64,000 nucleotides of DNA, from contig NZ_QASA01000001.1 of assembly GCF_003340495.1 (NCBI RefSeq), forward strand, positions 2,356,001-2,420,000. Direction: 5' to 3'. How positions within the stretch are numbered: the first letter of the stretch is position 1; each line of letters starts with the position of its first letter. This DNA comes from Adhaeribacter pallidiroseus. Lineage in GTDB: Bacteria; Bacteroidota; Bacteroidia; Cytophagales; Hymenobacteraceae. The notes beneath the pieces were generated by a model, which ran no database searches, was not told where the DNA came from, and worked only from the letters and a program-made list of their open reading frames with translations. Below are positions 1 to 8,774 of the stretch, piece by piece. The position numbers and the translations under genes were made by a program.

Positions 1-132
1 TGCGATTAAAATGCTTACTTTCGGAAATACGAGCAACTGCTTGCGGTATCGCCGGCGATTTAACACCCACAAGCCCAGTATCACCAAGGAAACACTAAAT
101 AATATAGCAAAATAAATAACCTTCAGCATCAT
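1..132 (-). CDS. Glycosyltransferase family 2, N-terminal fragment (cut by window edge)
   Basis: Only the first 44 codons lie in the window. They encode a hydrophobic anchor (about residues 3-24), a basic stretch rich in Arg and Lys, and then PKVSILIA, which is the usual first beta strand of a GT-A family 2 glycosyltransferase. The ATG at 132 overlaps the TGA of the upstream deacetylase gene (ATGA), so translation is probably coupled; a second ATG follows directly at 129. The family call is inferred from this short N-terminus and from the polysaccharide context. Confidence 0.6.
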   Translation of the reverse strand, partial: MMLKVIYFAILFSVSLVILGLWVLNRRRYRKQLLVFPKVSILIA

Positions 133-758
133 AATACTTTAAAGCTGTAACCTTGTTCAGCAAAATAGTGCAGATAACGTGGTAGCACGTACTGCAGGTT
201 AGGAAACGCCTTCACGGAATCATGAAATACCACCACGGAACCGGATGTGGTTTTTTTCAAAGCCTGCTGCAAAATTTTTTCCGGCGCAAGAGTAATATCG
301 AAATCATACGTAAGTATATCCCACATGATGACGCGATAAGTAGATTTAATTTTTAAAAATTGTTTTTGTTTGATTCTGCCGTAGGGAGGCCGGAATAATT
401 TAACGCTGGTATTTTCCTGAATCTGATCTATTTGTTCCTGACACAAAGCAATATTCTGCACGTAAGTTTCGGTGGGCGTAGCCCAGCCCCGCAAATGATT
501 ATGGGTATGATTACCTAAGTAATGGCCTTGCCGCACTATTAGTTGGGCAATTTCCGGAAAACGACTAATGTTTTCGCCGACACAAAAAAAAATAGCTTTG
601 GCTTGAAAATCTGCGAGTTGTTTTAACACAAACTCCGTTACCACCGGAATAGGTCCGTCATCAAAGGTAAGATAAATATTTTTTTCTGTATTTGGTTTAC
701 GCCAGGTATAATCCGGAAATAAATACCGCAACAAAGCTGGGGTTTTAAAAATACGCAT
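129..758 (-). CDS. Polysaccharide deacetylase (NodB homology domain)
   Basis: This 209-residue protein is essentially one NodB domain, a family of metal-dependent enzymes that remove N- or O-acetyl groups from polysaccharides. TFDDGP at residues 31-36 carries the catalytic and metal-binding Asp pair, HTHNH at 84-88 supplies the metal-binding His residues, RPPYG near 122 is the third motif, and FHDS near 179 is the late His motif. No signal peptide is obvious. It lies 10 bases after the GT4 gene and overlaps the next glycosyltransferase by 4 bases, so it belongs to a tight glycan operon and probably tailors the polymer made there. The true substrate is unknown. Confidence 0.9.
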   Translation of the reverse strand: MRIFKTPALLRYLFPDYTWRKPNTEKNIYLTFDDGPIPVVTEFVLKQLADFQAKAIFFCVGENISRFPEIAQLIVRQGHYLGNHTHNHLRGWATPTETYVQNIALCQEQIDQIQENTSVKLFRPPYGRIKQKQFLKIKSTYRVIMWDILTYDFDITLAPEKILQQALKKTTSGSVVVFHDSVKAFPNLQYVLPRYLHYFAEQGYSFKVL

Positions 759-768
759 GGCAGAAACG

Positions 769-1911
769 CTAAGAAGATAAAGGTAGATTTTGCACGGCCT
801 CTTCCAGGCTTTGGTAAACCAATCCGGCTGATTTTTCCCAGGAATAACGTTGGTAATTTAAATGCCCTAATCGGGTGTAGTAATCTCTTTTTTCCGGATA
901 ATGATAAATTTGCACCATTGCCTGGCCTATTTCGTTCGGCGAATAAGGATCTACGAGCAAGGCGCTACCCGCCGCTACTTCGGGCATCGAGCTAATATTA
1001 CTGGTAATTACCGGACAATTACATTTTTGGGCTTCCAGTATGGGTAAGCCGAATCCTTCGAAAAAAGAAGCAAAAACCAGCGCCAAAGCAGAACCATATA
1101 ATTCCCGGATAACCGCATCCGAAACCCGACCGGTAAAAACCACATCTGCTTTATGCGTCATGGCGTTATAAGCTTTTAAAATGGCCCCGGCTTTCCAGGC
1201 TTTTCGGCCCGCAATAACCAATTTTACTTCGCTGCGCGTTAGATTTTTAAAATTATCGAATGCCCTAAACACATTTACCAGATTTTTACGCAGCTGCACC
1301 GCACCCACACAAACGAAATACATTTCGCCGGCGCAATATTTTTGCCGCAGCGCTATTTGCTGGGCATAAGGGGTGGGCTTAAAAAAGTTGGAAACGGCGC
1401 AAGGTGCCACCCGAATTTTGTCCGGTTCCACTTGTAAACTTTTAATTAAATCGGATTTCGTGAATTCAGATACCGTCAGCAATCGCCTGGAAGCTTCGGC
1501 AATACGCGGAATAAATTTTTGGTAATACCGCAGATCCAAGTATTTTTTCTCGACCGGAAAATGCAAATACGCCAAATCATGCAGCACGGTAACCCGGGGC
1601 ACATTTGTGCGCAAGGTAGTCATGTTGTCTAATGATAAAAATACATCGGGCTGCAATTGTTGCAAAACCCGGGGCAACCTGATCTCAAACCAAAGATAAT
1701 ACAACACCAGATGCCGGGTGGGCGGATAAATAACAATCGGGGTTACGTTGGAGGCGTAAATAAACTGTTGGTGATAAGGCCGGTCGAACAAAAAATAAAA
1801 GTCGTGTTCCGGGTGTTGTATTACTAAGTGCCGTAAAATTTCGTGCGAAAACTTACCGATCCCCTCTAATTTATCGGCTAACAAAAAACGGGTATTCACA
1901 ACTATTTTCAT
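769..1911 (-). CDS. Glycosyltransferase family 4 (GT-B fold)
   Basis: The protein is a GT4-type enzyme that would transfer a sugar from a nucleotide-sugar donor. The N-terminal half starts MKIVVNTRFLL and contains GIGKF; the C-terminal donor domain has VGAVQLRKN and the EX7E signature in FEGFGLPILEAQ, followed by PVITS and MPEVA. The frame is open to a TTG at 1923, but the ATG at 1911 starts exactly at the conserved first strand and is preferred. It sits 21 bases after the flippase and 10 before the deacetylase. Donor and acceptor cannot be told from sequence. Confidence 0.9.
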   Translation of the reverse strand: MKIVVNTRFLLADKLEGIGKFSHEILRHLVIQHPEHDFYFLFDRPYHQQFIYASNVTPIVIYPPTRHLVLYYLWFEIRLPRVLQQLQPDVFLSLDNMTTLRTNVPRVTVLHDLAYLHFPVEKKYLDLRYYQKFIPRIAEASRRLLTVSEFTKSDLIKSLQVEPDKIRVAPCAVSNFFKPTPYAQQIALRQKYCAGEMYFVCVGAVQLRKNLVNVFRAFDNFKNLTRSEVKLVIAGRKAWKAGAILKAYNAMTHKADVVFTGRVSDAVIRELYGSALALVFASFFEGFGLPILEAQKCNCPVITSNISSMPEVAAGSALLVDPYSPNEIGQAMVQIYHYPEKRDYYTRLGHLNYQRYSWEKSAGLVYQSLEEAVQNLPLSS

Positions 1912-1932
1912 GCAAGAGGGCAAGGATATACT

Positions 1933-3324
1933 TTAATTTTTAGAAGAGAATAAATTGGCTTTAAGGTCGGCAATACGAACCACTTGGGTTATCAGTAATA
2001 ATCCTAATAACGCCAGTCCCGCCAGGATAGTGTTTAGCCACCAGTTACCGGAAAGTAAAGATAACCCGTAAAAAATGGCGACTAAGGCGGCTGTACTTAA
2101 AGCTAATTTTAAAATTAACCAAATTGGCACCGCAATACCGATTTTAGGTTGCAGCAACCATAAATACCCTCCGGAAACCAGGGCGGCACTAATAAACGTG
2201 TTACAGGAGGCGGCCAAGGAACCATAAACCGGAATGAAAATAAAATTTAACATTACGTTTACTACAATGCTAACGGCTACCAATTTACTTACGGTTACTT
2301 CCCAGTTACTGGACGTTAGAACAGTGGAGTAAATGGCAAAAAAGCCATGCACCAACACATTGGCAAACAAAATTTTCAGATTTAAAAGCATTACCTGCAT
2401 TTCGGCAGCCGAAGAGTTACTGAATTGCCAAAAAAGCTTTTCGCCGTAAAAAAACACAAATACGCTCACAAAAATCAAAGGTACGCTCACCATTACCTGC
2501 CCAAAATGCAATAACTTTTGCTGCTCTTGAGGTTCGCGCTGGTGGCGGGCAAATTTGGCAAAAAAAATGGGCAAAACCGTCCAAACGTACATCATCACGG
2601 CATCTACCCACCGGTAAGCTCCCGCATAAATGCCCGCTTCCTGGCTCGTGGCTAAGCGTTCCAGCATCACCATGTCTATTTTCTCGTTTATACCATACAC
2701 CAGGTTGATTACTGCAAAAGGAAAGCTGAGTTTGACAAGTTGCATAAATTGCCGGGGTTGCCATTTGGCCGGAAAAGCGCCAAAGGTGCGCCGGAATATA
2801 AAATACAAAATCCCGAATGCCAGCAGCACCGAAGCCAGCCGGGCATACACAAAGGTTTCTAACGTTATGCCGTAGTACAAAAGAACCCCCACCAGAAACA
2901 ACAGCAGAAAGCGCTCCAGTACCGACATTACTGAATCGAGATTAAACAGCTGGTGCGCCTGCAAAACGCCTCGTAAAAACAAGGTGAACTGGGTAAACGT
3001 AAATACAAATCCGATTAAAACAAGATAATACAACTCCGGGAGCCGGTAACCGATAAGCCACCCGGCTAACACCATTATAAAAGGAAATACGAAAGAAATA
3101 AGGGTTTTAAAAGGTAAAATTATGGGTAAATGGACCTTCATAAAAGAAGGAGTAGCGGCCGTCTGCTTGGTAAAGTAATGGTAAATGCCTAAATCACTGA
3201 GCGCTGTAAACAAAAAAGTAAAAGAAAAAAGAGCAGCAAATGTACCAAAAGCTTTATGCCCAATTTGGTTTTGCACTTTGTTTTCTAAAACCAGCCACAG
3301 CGGTTTTACGAGCAAATTAAGCAA
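1933..3324 (-). CDS. Oligosaccharide flippase (Wzx/MATE-like)
   Basis: The product of about 463 residues is very hydrophobic, with some twelve predicted membrane segments, and belongs to the polysaccharide transporter family that flips lipid-linked repeat units across the inner membrane. The start is uncertain. The first usable start codon here is TTG at 3324, but the reading frame stays open upstream to about 3440, and the upstream residues (SIFIKNLFGNIS) look like the normal N-terminus of the family; there is no ATG in that extension. It heads the operon flippase, GT4, deacetylase, GT2. Confidence 0.85.
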   Translation of the reverse strand: MLNLLVKPLWLVLENKVQNQIGHKAFGTFAALFSFTFLFTALSDLGIYHYFTKQTAATPSFMKVHLPIILPFKTLISFVFPFIMVLAGWLIGYRLPELYYLVLIGFVFTFTQFTLFLRGVLQAHQLFNLDSVMSVLERFLLLFLVGVLLYYGITLETFVYARLASVLLAFGILYFIFRRTFGAFPAKWQPRQFMQLVKLSFPFAVINLVYGINEKIDMVMLERLATSQEAGIYAGAYRWVDAVMMYVWTVLPIFFAKFARHQREPQEQQKLLHFGQVMVSVPLIFVSVFVFFYGEKLFWQFSNSSAAEMQVMLLNLKILFANVLVHGFFAIYSTVLTSSNWEVTVSKLVAVSIVVNVMLNFIFIPVYGSLAASCNTFISAALVSGGYLWLLQPKIGIAVPIWLILKLALSTAALVAIFYGLSLLSGNWWLNTILAGLALLGLLLITQVVRIADLKANLFSSKN

Positions 3325-3382
3325 TACAACAAAGCTAATATTACCGAATAAATTTTTGATAAAGATGGAAGTAAGTGGTTGA

Positions 3383-3676
3383 CGTAGGTTAAGTAACGCG
3401 GGCCGGTTTTTTAAATTTAATGGAGGCAGATAAGTAACAGGACAAAATTAAATTGATAAAAACCAAAGTTTAAGTACTTGATGATAAAATTATTAACGAT
3501 CGAACAACGAACAACTAAAAACGACCAACTACCTAATACTACTACCGAAAACAAATATACGCATCCGGCTGCGGTTAACAAGAATTAACTCCCGCGACAT
3601 TGGTAGCCTTAGCTCCCTGCCTAATTTGCATTTAAAGGTTTTTATGTGGTTTTTTGTATAAACAAAATTAATAATC
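3383..3676. other. Divergent intergenic region with repeat copy
   Basis: The region separates the leftward flippase operon from the rightward methyltransferase. Its right part holds one copy of a roughly 100-base dispersed repeat (see 3432-3532). The left part is open in the flippase frame to about 3440. No clear promoter pair was recognised; the rest is AT-rich. Confidence 0.5.
3432..3532 (+). repeat. Dispersed intergenic repeat A, copy 1
   Basis: About 100 bases here resemble 43010-43111. The last 39 bases (3494-3532), built of short units ending in AAC such as AACGAACAAC and ACGACCAAC, match 43073-43111 with one difference seen by eye. Shorter relatives occur in other gaps of the window. 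No coding potential. Confidence 0.8.
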
Positions 3677-4441
3677 ATGAATTATATCCCCGAAAAATAC
3701 TGGTCGAAAGTAGCCCAGGAGATTGCCCGAAGAAACAACGGGAATGTAATTGCCGGGGATGATGAACCTTACTATGCGTATAAGCGGCAACAGTTTCTGA
3801 AGGTTTTTAACAAAATAAATTTTCGGGGTAAATCGGTATTGGAGTTGGGCAGCGGACCGGGCGGAAATTTACGGGAAGTAGCCCAGCACCAACCTGCCCG
3901 TTTGGTGGGGGTGGATTTATCCCGGGACATGTTGCAGCTAGCGGCTCAAAATTTAAAAAACTTCCCCGTAGAACTCGTAAAAACCAATGGTTCCGGTATT
4001 CCTTTGCCCGACAACTCCATCGATGTGGTTTATTCGGTAACGGTACTCCAGCACAATACCGATTTTAAGATGTTTCGTTTGTACCTGGAAGAAATGGGCC
4101 GGGTAGCCCGCGAAAAAGTTATTCTGTTTGAACGAACCGAAAAAGTAGAACAAGGCGACGACCTAAATATGGGACGACCCGTAAGCACTTACGCCCAAAT
4201 TTTAAAAAAACAAGGATATCAGTTAGTAACTACTCAATATTTACCCATTCACGTTAGTTATTATGTATGCGGAACGATCCGTAAATTATTTAATTCTAAA
4301 AACCGGATCGAAGGCGAACCTTTAAGTAAGTTTTCCTTATTTTTAGAAAAAGCAACTTTACCGGTAACCCGGCTCCTCGATCCTTTCCTGATCTTGAAAA
4401 AGGAAGTTACGAAAATGGAATTTCAAAAAACAAGCGTTTAA
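3677..4441 (+). CDS. Class I SAM-dependent methyltransferase
   Basis: A 254-residue Rossmann-fold methyltransferase of the methyltransf_11/25 type. Motif I is VLELGSGPGG near residues 55-64, followed by VGVDLS (motif I end) and PLPDNSIDVVYS with VLQH near 115, the motifs that bind S-adenosylmethionine. The C-terminal third is longer than the core fold and may contact the acceptor. It opens the rightward half of the polysaccharide locus, 81 bases before the Wzz-like gene. The substrate is unknown; a sugar or lipid-linked glycan is an inference from context. Confidence 0.85.
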   Translation: MNYIPEKYWSKVAQEIARRNNGNVIAGDDEPYYAYKRQQFLKVFNKINFRGKSVLELGSGPGGNLREVAQHQPARLVGVDLSRDMLQLAAQNLKNFPVELVKTNGSGIPLPDNSIDVVYSVTVLQHNTDFKMFRLYLEEMGRVAREKVILFERTEKVEQGDDLNMGRPVSTYAQILKKQGYQLVTTQYLPIHVSYYVCGTIRKLFNSKNRIEGEPLSKFSLFLEKATLPVTRLLDPFLILKKEVTKMEFQKTSV

Positions 4442-4522
4442 TTTCTAGTGAATTATGCATTAATAGTTAAATTTTAAAATTAATGTTTTTTGATGTAAAA
4501 TATAAAGCCTGTAGGAGAATGA

Positions 4523-5674
4523 ATGGCGGCCCCGGAATATAGTTTAGTTCGTTTTTTACCCTTGCTGCAGAAATGGCGTTGGCCCCTGGGTAGTGTTACG
4601 GTAGCTGGTTTTTTAGTTAGCGTAGTAACCTCTTTATTACTGCCGAATATTTACCGTTCCACGGCTATCTTCTATCCCACTAATTTACCGGCGCTGGAAA
4701 CTACCCTGAATCCGGAATTTACCAACCAGGAGCAGTTAGGCCTCAGCATGAGTTCCGATGATGCCGACCGCCTGATTAGTTTAGGTCAATCCGAGCCAGT
4801 GCTGCGTCATATTATTCAAAAATTTAATTTTGCACAGCATTACGGCTATTTAAACCTGGAAAATACCGACCTGGTCCGACAGAAAGTGCTGGAAGAATTA
4901 TTATATAATTACCGCATTGCTCAAAATAACCGATCGGCGGTAGAAGTTTCTTTCGACGATAAAGACAGAAACTTTGCAGCCCGGGTGGCTAATGCCATCA
5001 TGCAACAAATAGACACGGTAAACCAGCAACTAACCCGATTAAACCAGCAAAAATTAGTGCAGCGATTTGCCCAACGGCAAAAAGTTGTTAAAGCGGAATT
5101 ACAAAAAATTCAGGACTCCTTATTTACCACCCGGCAGCAATATGGCATTTTTGGTTCTATTTCTCCCCAAACGCAAGATCGTCCGGAAAGCTACTTTTTG
5201 GCGCAGCGACTGGTGCAAACCGAAACAGACCTGCAACAAGCCCAGGCTACTTTAAAAAGCTACCAGGCCCAATTACCCTCTTCGCATACCAGCATAGTTT
5301 CCTTAAAGGCCGAAATAAAAGGATTACAAGCGGCCTTACTAGCCCTTAAAAATAAAAGCGGCGGCAGCAGCATTAACCTGGAATCTTACCTTGCCGGAAC
5401 CGATAAAGTTACTCGCCTGGAAACGGCTTTTAACCTGTTGCAGGAAGAATATCAGAAAGCCCACCAAAATTACGAAGATGCCCGGCTTACCCTCAGCAAT
5501 TATCCCACATCTTTGTACGTGGTGCAATCCGCTACTCCGGCCCTTAAAAAGGTGCGCCCCATTCGCTGGTTAATTGTGCTGGGATCTACTTTTCTCACTT
5601 TTACCCTGTCGGTGGTAGTAATCAGTATTCTGGAACGTAAGTGGTTGGTTCGCCGGGAAAAATACTACGCATGA
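4523..5674 (+). CDS. Wzz-like polysaccharide chain-length/export protein
   Basis: This protein of 383 residues has the Wzz/GumC layout: one membrane segment near residues 20-40, a long periplasmic region rich in Gln and Leu with coiled-coil character (about 165-330), and a second membrane segment near 350-370. Such proteins set chain length or co-polymerise exported glycans. There is no C-terminal tyrosine kinase domain. GTAGGAG at 4511-4517 is a rare clear ribosome binding site here and fixes the ATG at 4523. The stop TGA overlaps the ATG of the following polymerase gene by 4 bases. Confidence 0.85.
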   Translation: MAAPEYSLVRFLPLLQKWRWPLGSVTVAGFLVSVVTSLLLPNIYRSTAIFYPTNLPALETTLNPEFTNQEQLGLSMSSDDADRLISLGQSEPVLRHIIQKFNFAQHYGYLNLENTDLVRQKVLEELLYNYRIAQNNRSAVEVSFDDKDRNFAARVANAIMQQIDTVNQQLTRLNQQKLVQRFAQRQKVVKAELQKIQDSLFTTRQQYGIFGSISPQTQDRPESYFLAQRLVQTETDLQQAQATLKSYQAQLPSSHTSIVSLKAEIKGLQAALLALKNKSGGSSINLESYLAGTDKVTRLETAFNLLQEEYQKAHQNYEDARLTLSNYPTSLYVVQSATPALKKVRPIRWLIVLGSTFLTFTLSVVVISILERKWLVRREKYYA

Positions 5675-7119
5675 TTTTACCTGGGTATACATCTGGTATT
5701 TCGGCTATAAAAATTTACCTAGCTTTTAGTGTTCTTTTTTTGGTTAGTCTTTCGCTGGCTATTTACTACCAGAACCTGTACTATCTAATTTTGCCCGTTG
5801 TGGTGGTTGTTACGGCCATTCTGCTTATCGATTATACTATTCTGTATTATTTACTGCTATTAGCTATTCCTTTCTCCACCGAGGTAGACTTACCCAATGG
5901 CTTTGGTACGGATCTTTTTTCGGAACCACTCATTGTTTTACTAGCTTGTTGTACCCTGGGATCCTGGCTGCTGAGCGAAAAACCGGAAAGGCGCTTTTAC
6001 CAGCATCCCTTAATTATATTGTTACTTATAATTTTTTGCTGGTCCGTAGCTACCACGTTGGTATCGCAAAATTACCTGCGATCGATAAAGTACTTACTGG
6101 CGAAAAGCTGGTATTTACTGGTTTTTGTTTTTTTAACGGGCCGCTTGCTTCGCCATACAACAACCTTGCGGCAATTTCTTTATATTTTTATTGCTGCATT
6201 AGGGGTGGTGGTAAGTATCACATTATTCCGGCATGCGCTCGTGGGGTTTTCTTTTGCGTTAGTTAATAAAATGGTTGCTCCCTTTCTCCGGAACCATGTA
6301 ATGTACGGGGTACTAGCGGCGGCGGCTTTACCTTATGCCGTATATATTACCTGGCAGCAAAAAAATAAATTTTTAAAAATTTTACTGGGCACGGTTAGTT
6401 TGTTATTGCTAGCCGGCGTAATAGCTTCCTACACCCGGGCTTCTTGGTTGAGTTTACCTTTGGCAATAGTTTATGGTTTCCTCATTCGGTTTCGATTAAC
6501 TAAATACCTGCTAATTTTTGTTTTAGTAACTGGCCTATCGGCAGTGCTGTATTTAAGTTCAAACTACCGGTATATGCAATACGCCCCGGATTACCAGAAA
6601 ACTATTTTTAACCAGGACGATATAACCAAACACTTACAAGCAACCTATACCTTGCGCGATTTATCGGGTATGGAACGGGTTTACCGGTGGTTGGCGGCTA
6701 GTCGTATGGTTGCGGATAGGCCCTGGATGGGAAGCGGTCCCAATTCTTTTTACCCCGAATATTTAAAATACACCGTATCGCGGTTTACCACTTACGTAAG
6801 CGATAATCCCGAAAAATCAACCGTTCATAACTACTATCTTTTGCAATTTGCGGAACAAGGGTACATCGGCGGCTTTCTATTTTTGATTCTTACCGGTTAT
6901 GCTTTATTGTTACCGGAAAAAATTTATCACCGAACAACTGCCCGATCGGAACACAAAAAACTTGTATTAGCGGCTGGTTTGTGCTTTTATATAATTACGG
7001 TGCATTTGTTTTTAAATGAACTGGTCGAAACTGACAAAATCGGCTTTTTATTTTATACTTCTTTAGTTGTGCTGGTCCGGTTGGATATCTGGACGGTTGA
7101 GAGCAAAACGTTTAATTAA
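5671..7119 (+). CDS. O-antigen ligase/polymerase-like membrane protein (Wzy/WaaL family)
   Basis: A polytopic inner-membrane protein with ten or more hydrophobic segments. The large periplasmic loop near residues 310-390 contains RYMQYAP, MERVYRW, RPWMGSGPNSFY and HNYYLLQFAEQG, which is the Wzy_C pattern found in O-antigen ligases and polymerases (G-x-G ... H-N). The frame is open upstream to a GTG at 5641, but the ATG at 5671 overlaps the Wzz stop codon (ATGA) and is the better start. With the flippase and Wzz-like protein it completes a Wzx/Wzy-type export route. Confidence 0.85.
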   Translation: MILPGYTSGISAIKIYLAFSVLFLVSLSLAIYYQNLYYLILPVVVVVTAILLIDYTILYYLLLLAIPFSTEVDLPNGFGTDLFSEPLIVLLACCTLGSWLLSEKPERRFYQHPLIILLLIIFCWSVATTLVSQNYLRSIKYLLAKSWYLLVFVFLTGRLLRHTTTLRQFLYIFIAALGVVVSITLFRHALVGFSFALVNKMVAPFLRNHVMYGVLAAAALPYAVYITWQQKNKFLKILLGTVSLLLLAGVIASYTRASWLSLPLAIVYGFLIRFRLTKYLLIFVLVTGLSAVLYLSSNYRYMQYAPDYQKTIFNQDDITKHLQATYTLRDLSGMERVYRWLAASRMVADRPWMGSGPNSFYPEYLKYTVSRFTTYVSDNPEKSTVHNYYLLQFAEQGYIGGFLFLILTGYALLLPEKIYHRTTARSEHKKLVLAAGLCFYIITVHLFLNELVETDKIGFLFYTSLVVLVRLDIWTVESKTFN

Positions 7120-7450
7120 CGGATACTTGAGTTTAAATATGGTTTTAACAACGCTAATAGCGGCTTCCTGTTCAGTTAAGCAATAGACCTGAAGTTATGA
7201 GAACCATTTAAATATAATGGTGATTGTATTTCAAAAATTAAAAGCACCCTTAGCCTAGATAATTATTTTATCAATATTCATAATATTTTTAAATAATTCT
7301 TATTCAAGAATCCTTTCCAGGACACGTTTAATCACAACGTTATCGCACATACCTTTAAAATTTTAACCTACGGCAAAGCACAAGTGAATTTGCACGCAAG
7401 TTTTATCTAGGGCTTTTTGCTGCAGCATTTCTTTATGAATGCATTTTTAT

Positions 7451-7483
7451 ATTTATTAATGCAACTTAATTGCATTAATAAAT
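7451..7483. promoter_or_regulatory. Palindromic operator candidate
   Basis: A perfect inverted repeat: ATTTATTAATGCAA at 7451-7464, a CTTAA spacer, and TTGCATTAATAAAT at 7470-7483, giving 14-base arms. It overlaps the -33 element of the promoter at 7470-7499. The right arm recurs at 7508-7521. This arrangement suits a dimeric repressor (MarR, HxlR or similar); the regulator is not encoded next door. Confidence 0.6.
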
Positions 7484-7523
7484 ATGATTATTATATTTGC
7501 AACTTAATTGCATTAATAAATAT
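7461..7523 (+). repeat. 25-base direct repeat, two copies
   Basis: Positions 7461-7485 and 7499-7523 are identical over 25 bases (starting GCAACTTAATTGCATT) and are offset by 38 bases. The second copy begins at the last base of the -7 box, so the pair brackets the promoter. Confidence 0.85.
7470..7499 (+). promoter_or_regulatory. Bacteroidota-type promoter of the flavoprotein gene
   Basis: TTG at 7470-7472 and TATATTTG at 7492-7499 are separated by 19 bases and fit the Bacteroidota consensus TTG-N(17-20)-TAnnTTTG. Transcription would start near 7505, leaving about 120 bases of leader. Both elements are embedded in the repeat pair. Confidence 0.6.
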
Positions 7524-7625
7524 AAAAATAATGCAGATTGGCCAAGAATATTATCATCAGGAGCCGTTTAGGAACAGCTGCTATTTTTTGTTTCTATTGT
7601 CATCAACAAAAATTAAAATGAAATA

Positions 7626-8555
7626 ATGAAAAATAAAATAATTGCTGAAAAATCAGGTGTAATCGACGTGGTAATTATTGGAGCAGGTGCAGCAGGTCTG
7701 AGTGCAGCTTTATTTTTAGTTAGAGCAAGGCGTTCTACGATCATTTTTGATGCAGGCTCAAAACGAATTTCCTCATCAAAAAATATTCACGAATTGTTAG
7801 GTTTTGAAAACAAGAGCCCAGAAGAGTTTCATAATTTAGGTGAAAAAGAAATCGTAAAGTATGGCGGTGACATAAGAAAAGAAAAGGTGCTTAAAATTGA
7901 AGCTATAAGCAATAATCTTTTTGCAGTTCAGAGTACTAACAGCTTTGTAACTGCAAAAACGGTTGTTATAGCCACCGGTTTAATTGACGTAATACCTGAA
8001 ATTCCGGGACTTAAAGAAGGTTGGGGGAAAGACATTCATGTTTGCCCTTGTTTTACAGGCTATGAGTTGCACAATAAAAAAGTAGTAGTTTTCGGACTAC
8101 AAGATCGGATTGGGCAATTAAGCAAGTTTCTTACTGCCTGGACAAATAACGTAACGGTTGTAACGAACCAACCATTTGCACCAACATGGATAAAAAAATT
8201 AAGCGCGGTTGATGTACAGGTAATAAATTCTGAAGTGGCATCTGTTATTCGTAGTAACGGCAAATTAAAAGGGGTGATCACTTCAGATGGCCAGAAAATT
8301 AGCTGTGATGCCATATTTGTTTCCACTTCTATGCAAGCTTCTTCTAACCTGGCCTCAACTCTTTGTAAGGTTGATGAATTTGGATTTGCAGAAACTGATG
8401 CAGTAGGCCAAACCAGTAGACCTGGATTATGGGTAATTGGAAATGCGAACGATCCTATTGGCCATTTAGCGCATGCAATTGCATCAGGCACAAAAGTTGG
8501 ACCTATGGTTACTGACTATTTGCTAGAATACTCTCTGGCAGATTTAATAAAGTAA
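7626..8555 (+). CDS. Thioredoxin-reductase-like NAD(P)/FAD-dependent oxidoreductase
   Basis: The 309-residue protein has the two-dinucleotide-binding-domain fold of thioredoxin reductase. The FAD motif IGAGAAGLSAA lies near residues 19-29, IATG near 117, the NAD(P) domain begins KKVVVFG near 150, and the late FAD motif is LWVIGNANDP near 270. The usual CxxC redox pair is not present: the site reads CPC at residues 140-142, so disulfide chemistry with thioredoxin is doubtful and the electron acceptor is unknown. Codon use is more AT-rich than in neighbours (AGA and GCA are common) and the gene stands alone behind its own operator, which suggests acquisition by transfer. Confidence 0.85.
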   Translation: MKNKIIAEKSGVIDVVIIGAGAAGLSAALFLVRARRSTIIFDAGSKRISSSKNIHELLGFENKSPEEFHNLGEKEIVKYGGDIRKEKVLKIEAISNNLFAVQSTNSFVTAKTVVIATGLIDVIPEIPGLKEGWGKDIHVCPCFTGYELHNKKVVVFGLQDRIGQLSKFLTAWTNNVTVVTNQPFAPTWIKKLSAVDVQVINSEVASVIRSNGKLKGVITSDGQKISCDAIFVSTSMQASSNLASTLCKVDEFGFAETDAVGQTSRPGLWVIGNANDPIGHLAHAIASGTKVGPMVTDYLLEYSLADLIK

Positions 8556-8774
8556 ATAGGTGTAATAAAAAGGCCTGCGCATAACAGTGACTTTCTACAA
8601 TAACAATTTAATATTCTCCACCTAAGTATTTGAACTACTCTATTTACTCCAATAATGGCTCAGCTGATATTATGCTTTTAGCTAGCCCGCACTAAACCAG
8701 GAAACATTATCCAGAATAAAATCTTTAAAAAAGTAATTTTTCAGGTGCCCGTGGACTATCGATTATTATTAAGA

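Larger units (their letters stand above)
7120..7625. other. 506-base regulatory gap before flavoprotein gene
   Basis: No convincing gene lies here; a short frame at 7417-7626 is made of the AT-rich repeats and is not supported. The right half holds an inverted repeat, a 25-base direct repeat and a promoter, listed separately. The left half (7120-7440) shows nothing recognisable. Confidence 0.6.

Noticed and set aside
7461-7523. CRISPR-like direct repeat
   Set aside because: Only two copies with a 13-base gap, no cas genes, and the copies coincide with promoter elements.
7417-7626. 69-codon frame upstream of the flavoprotein gene
   Set aside because: It translates the direct and inverted repeats of the control region and has low-complexity composition.
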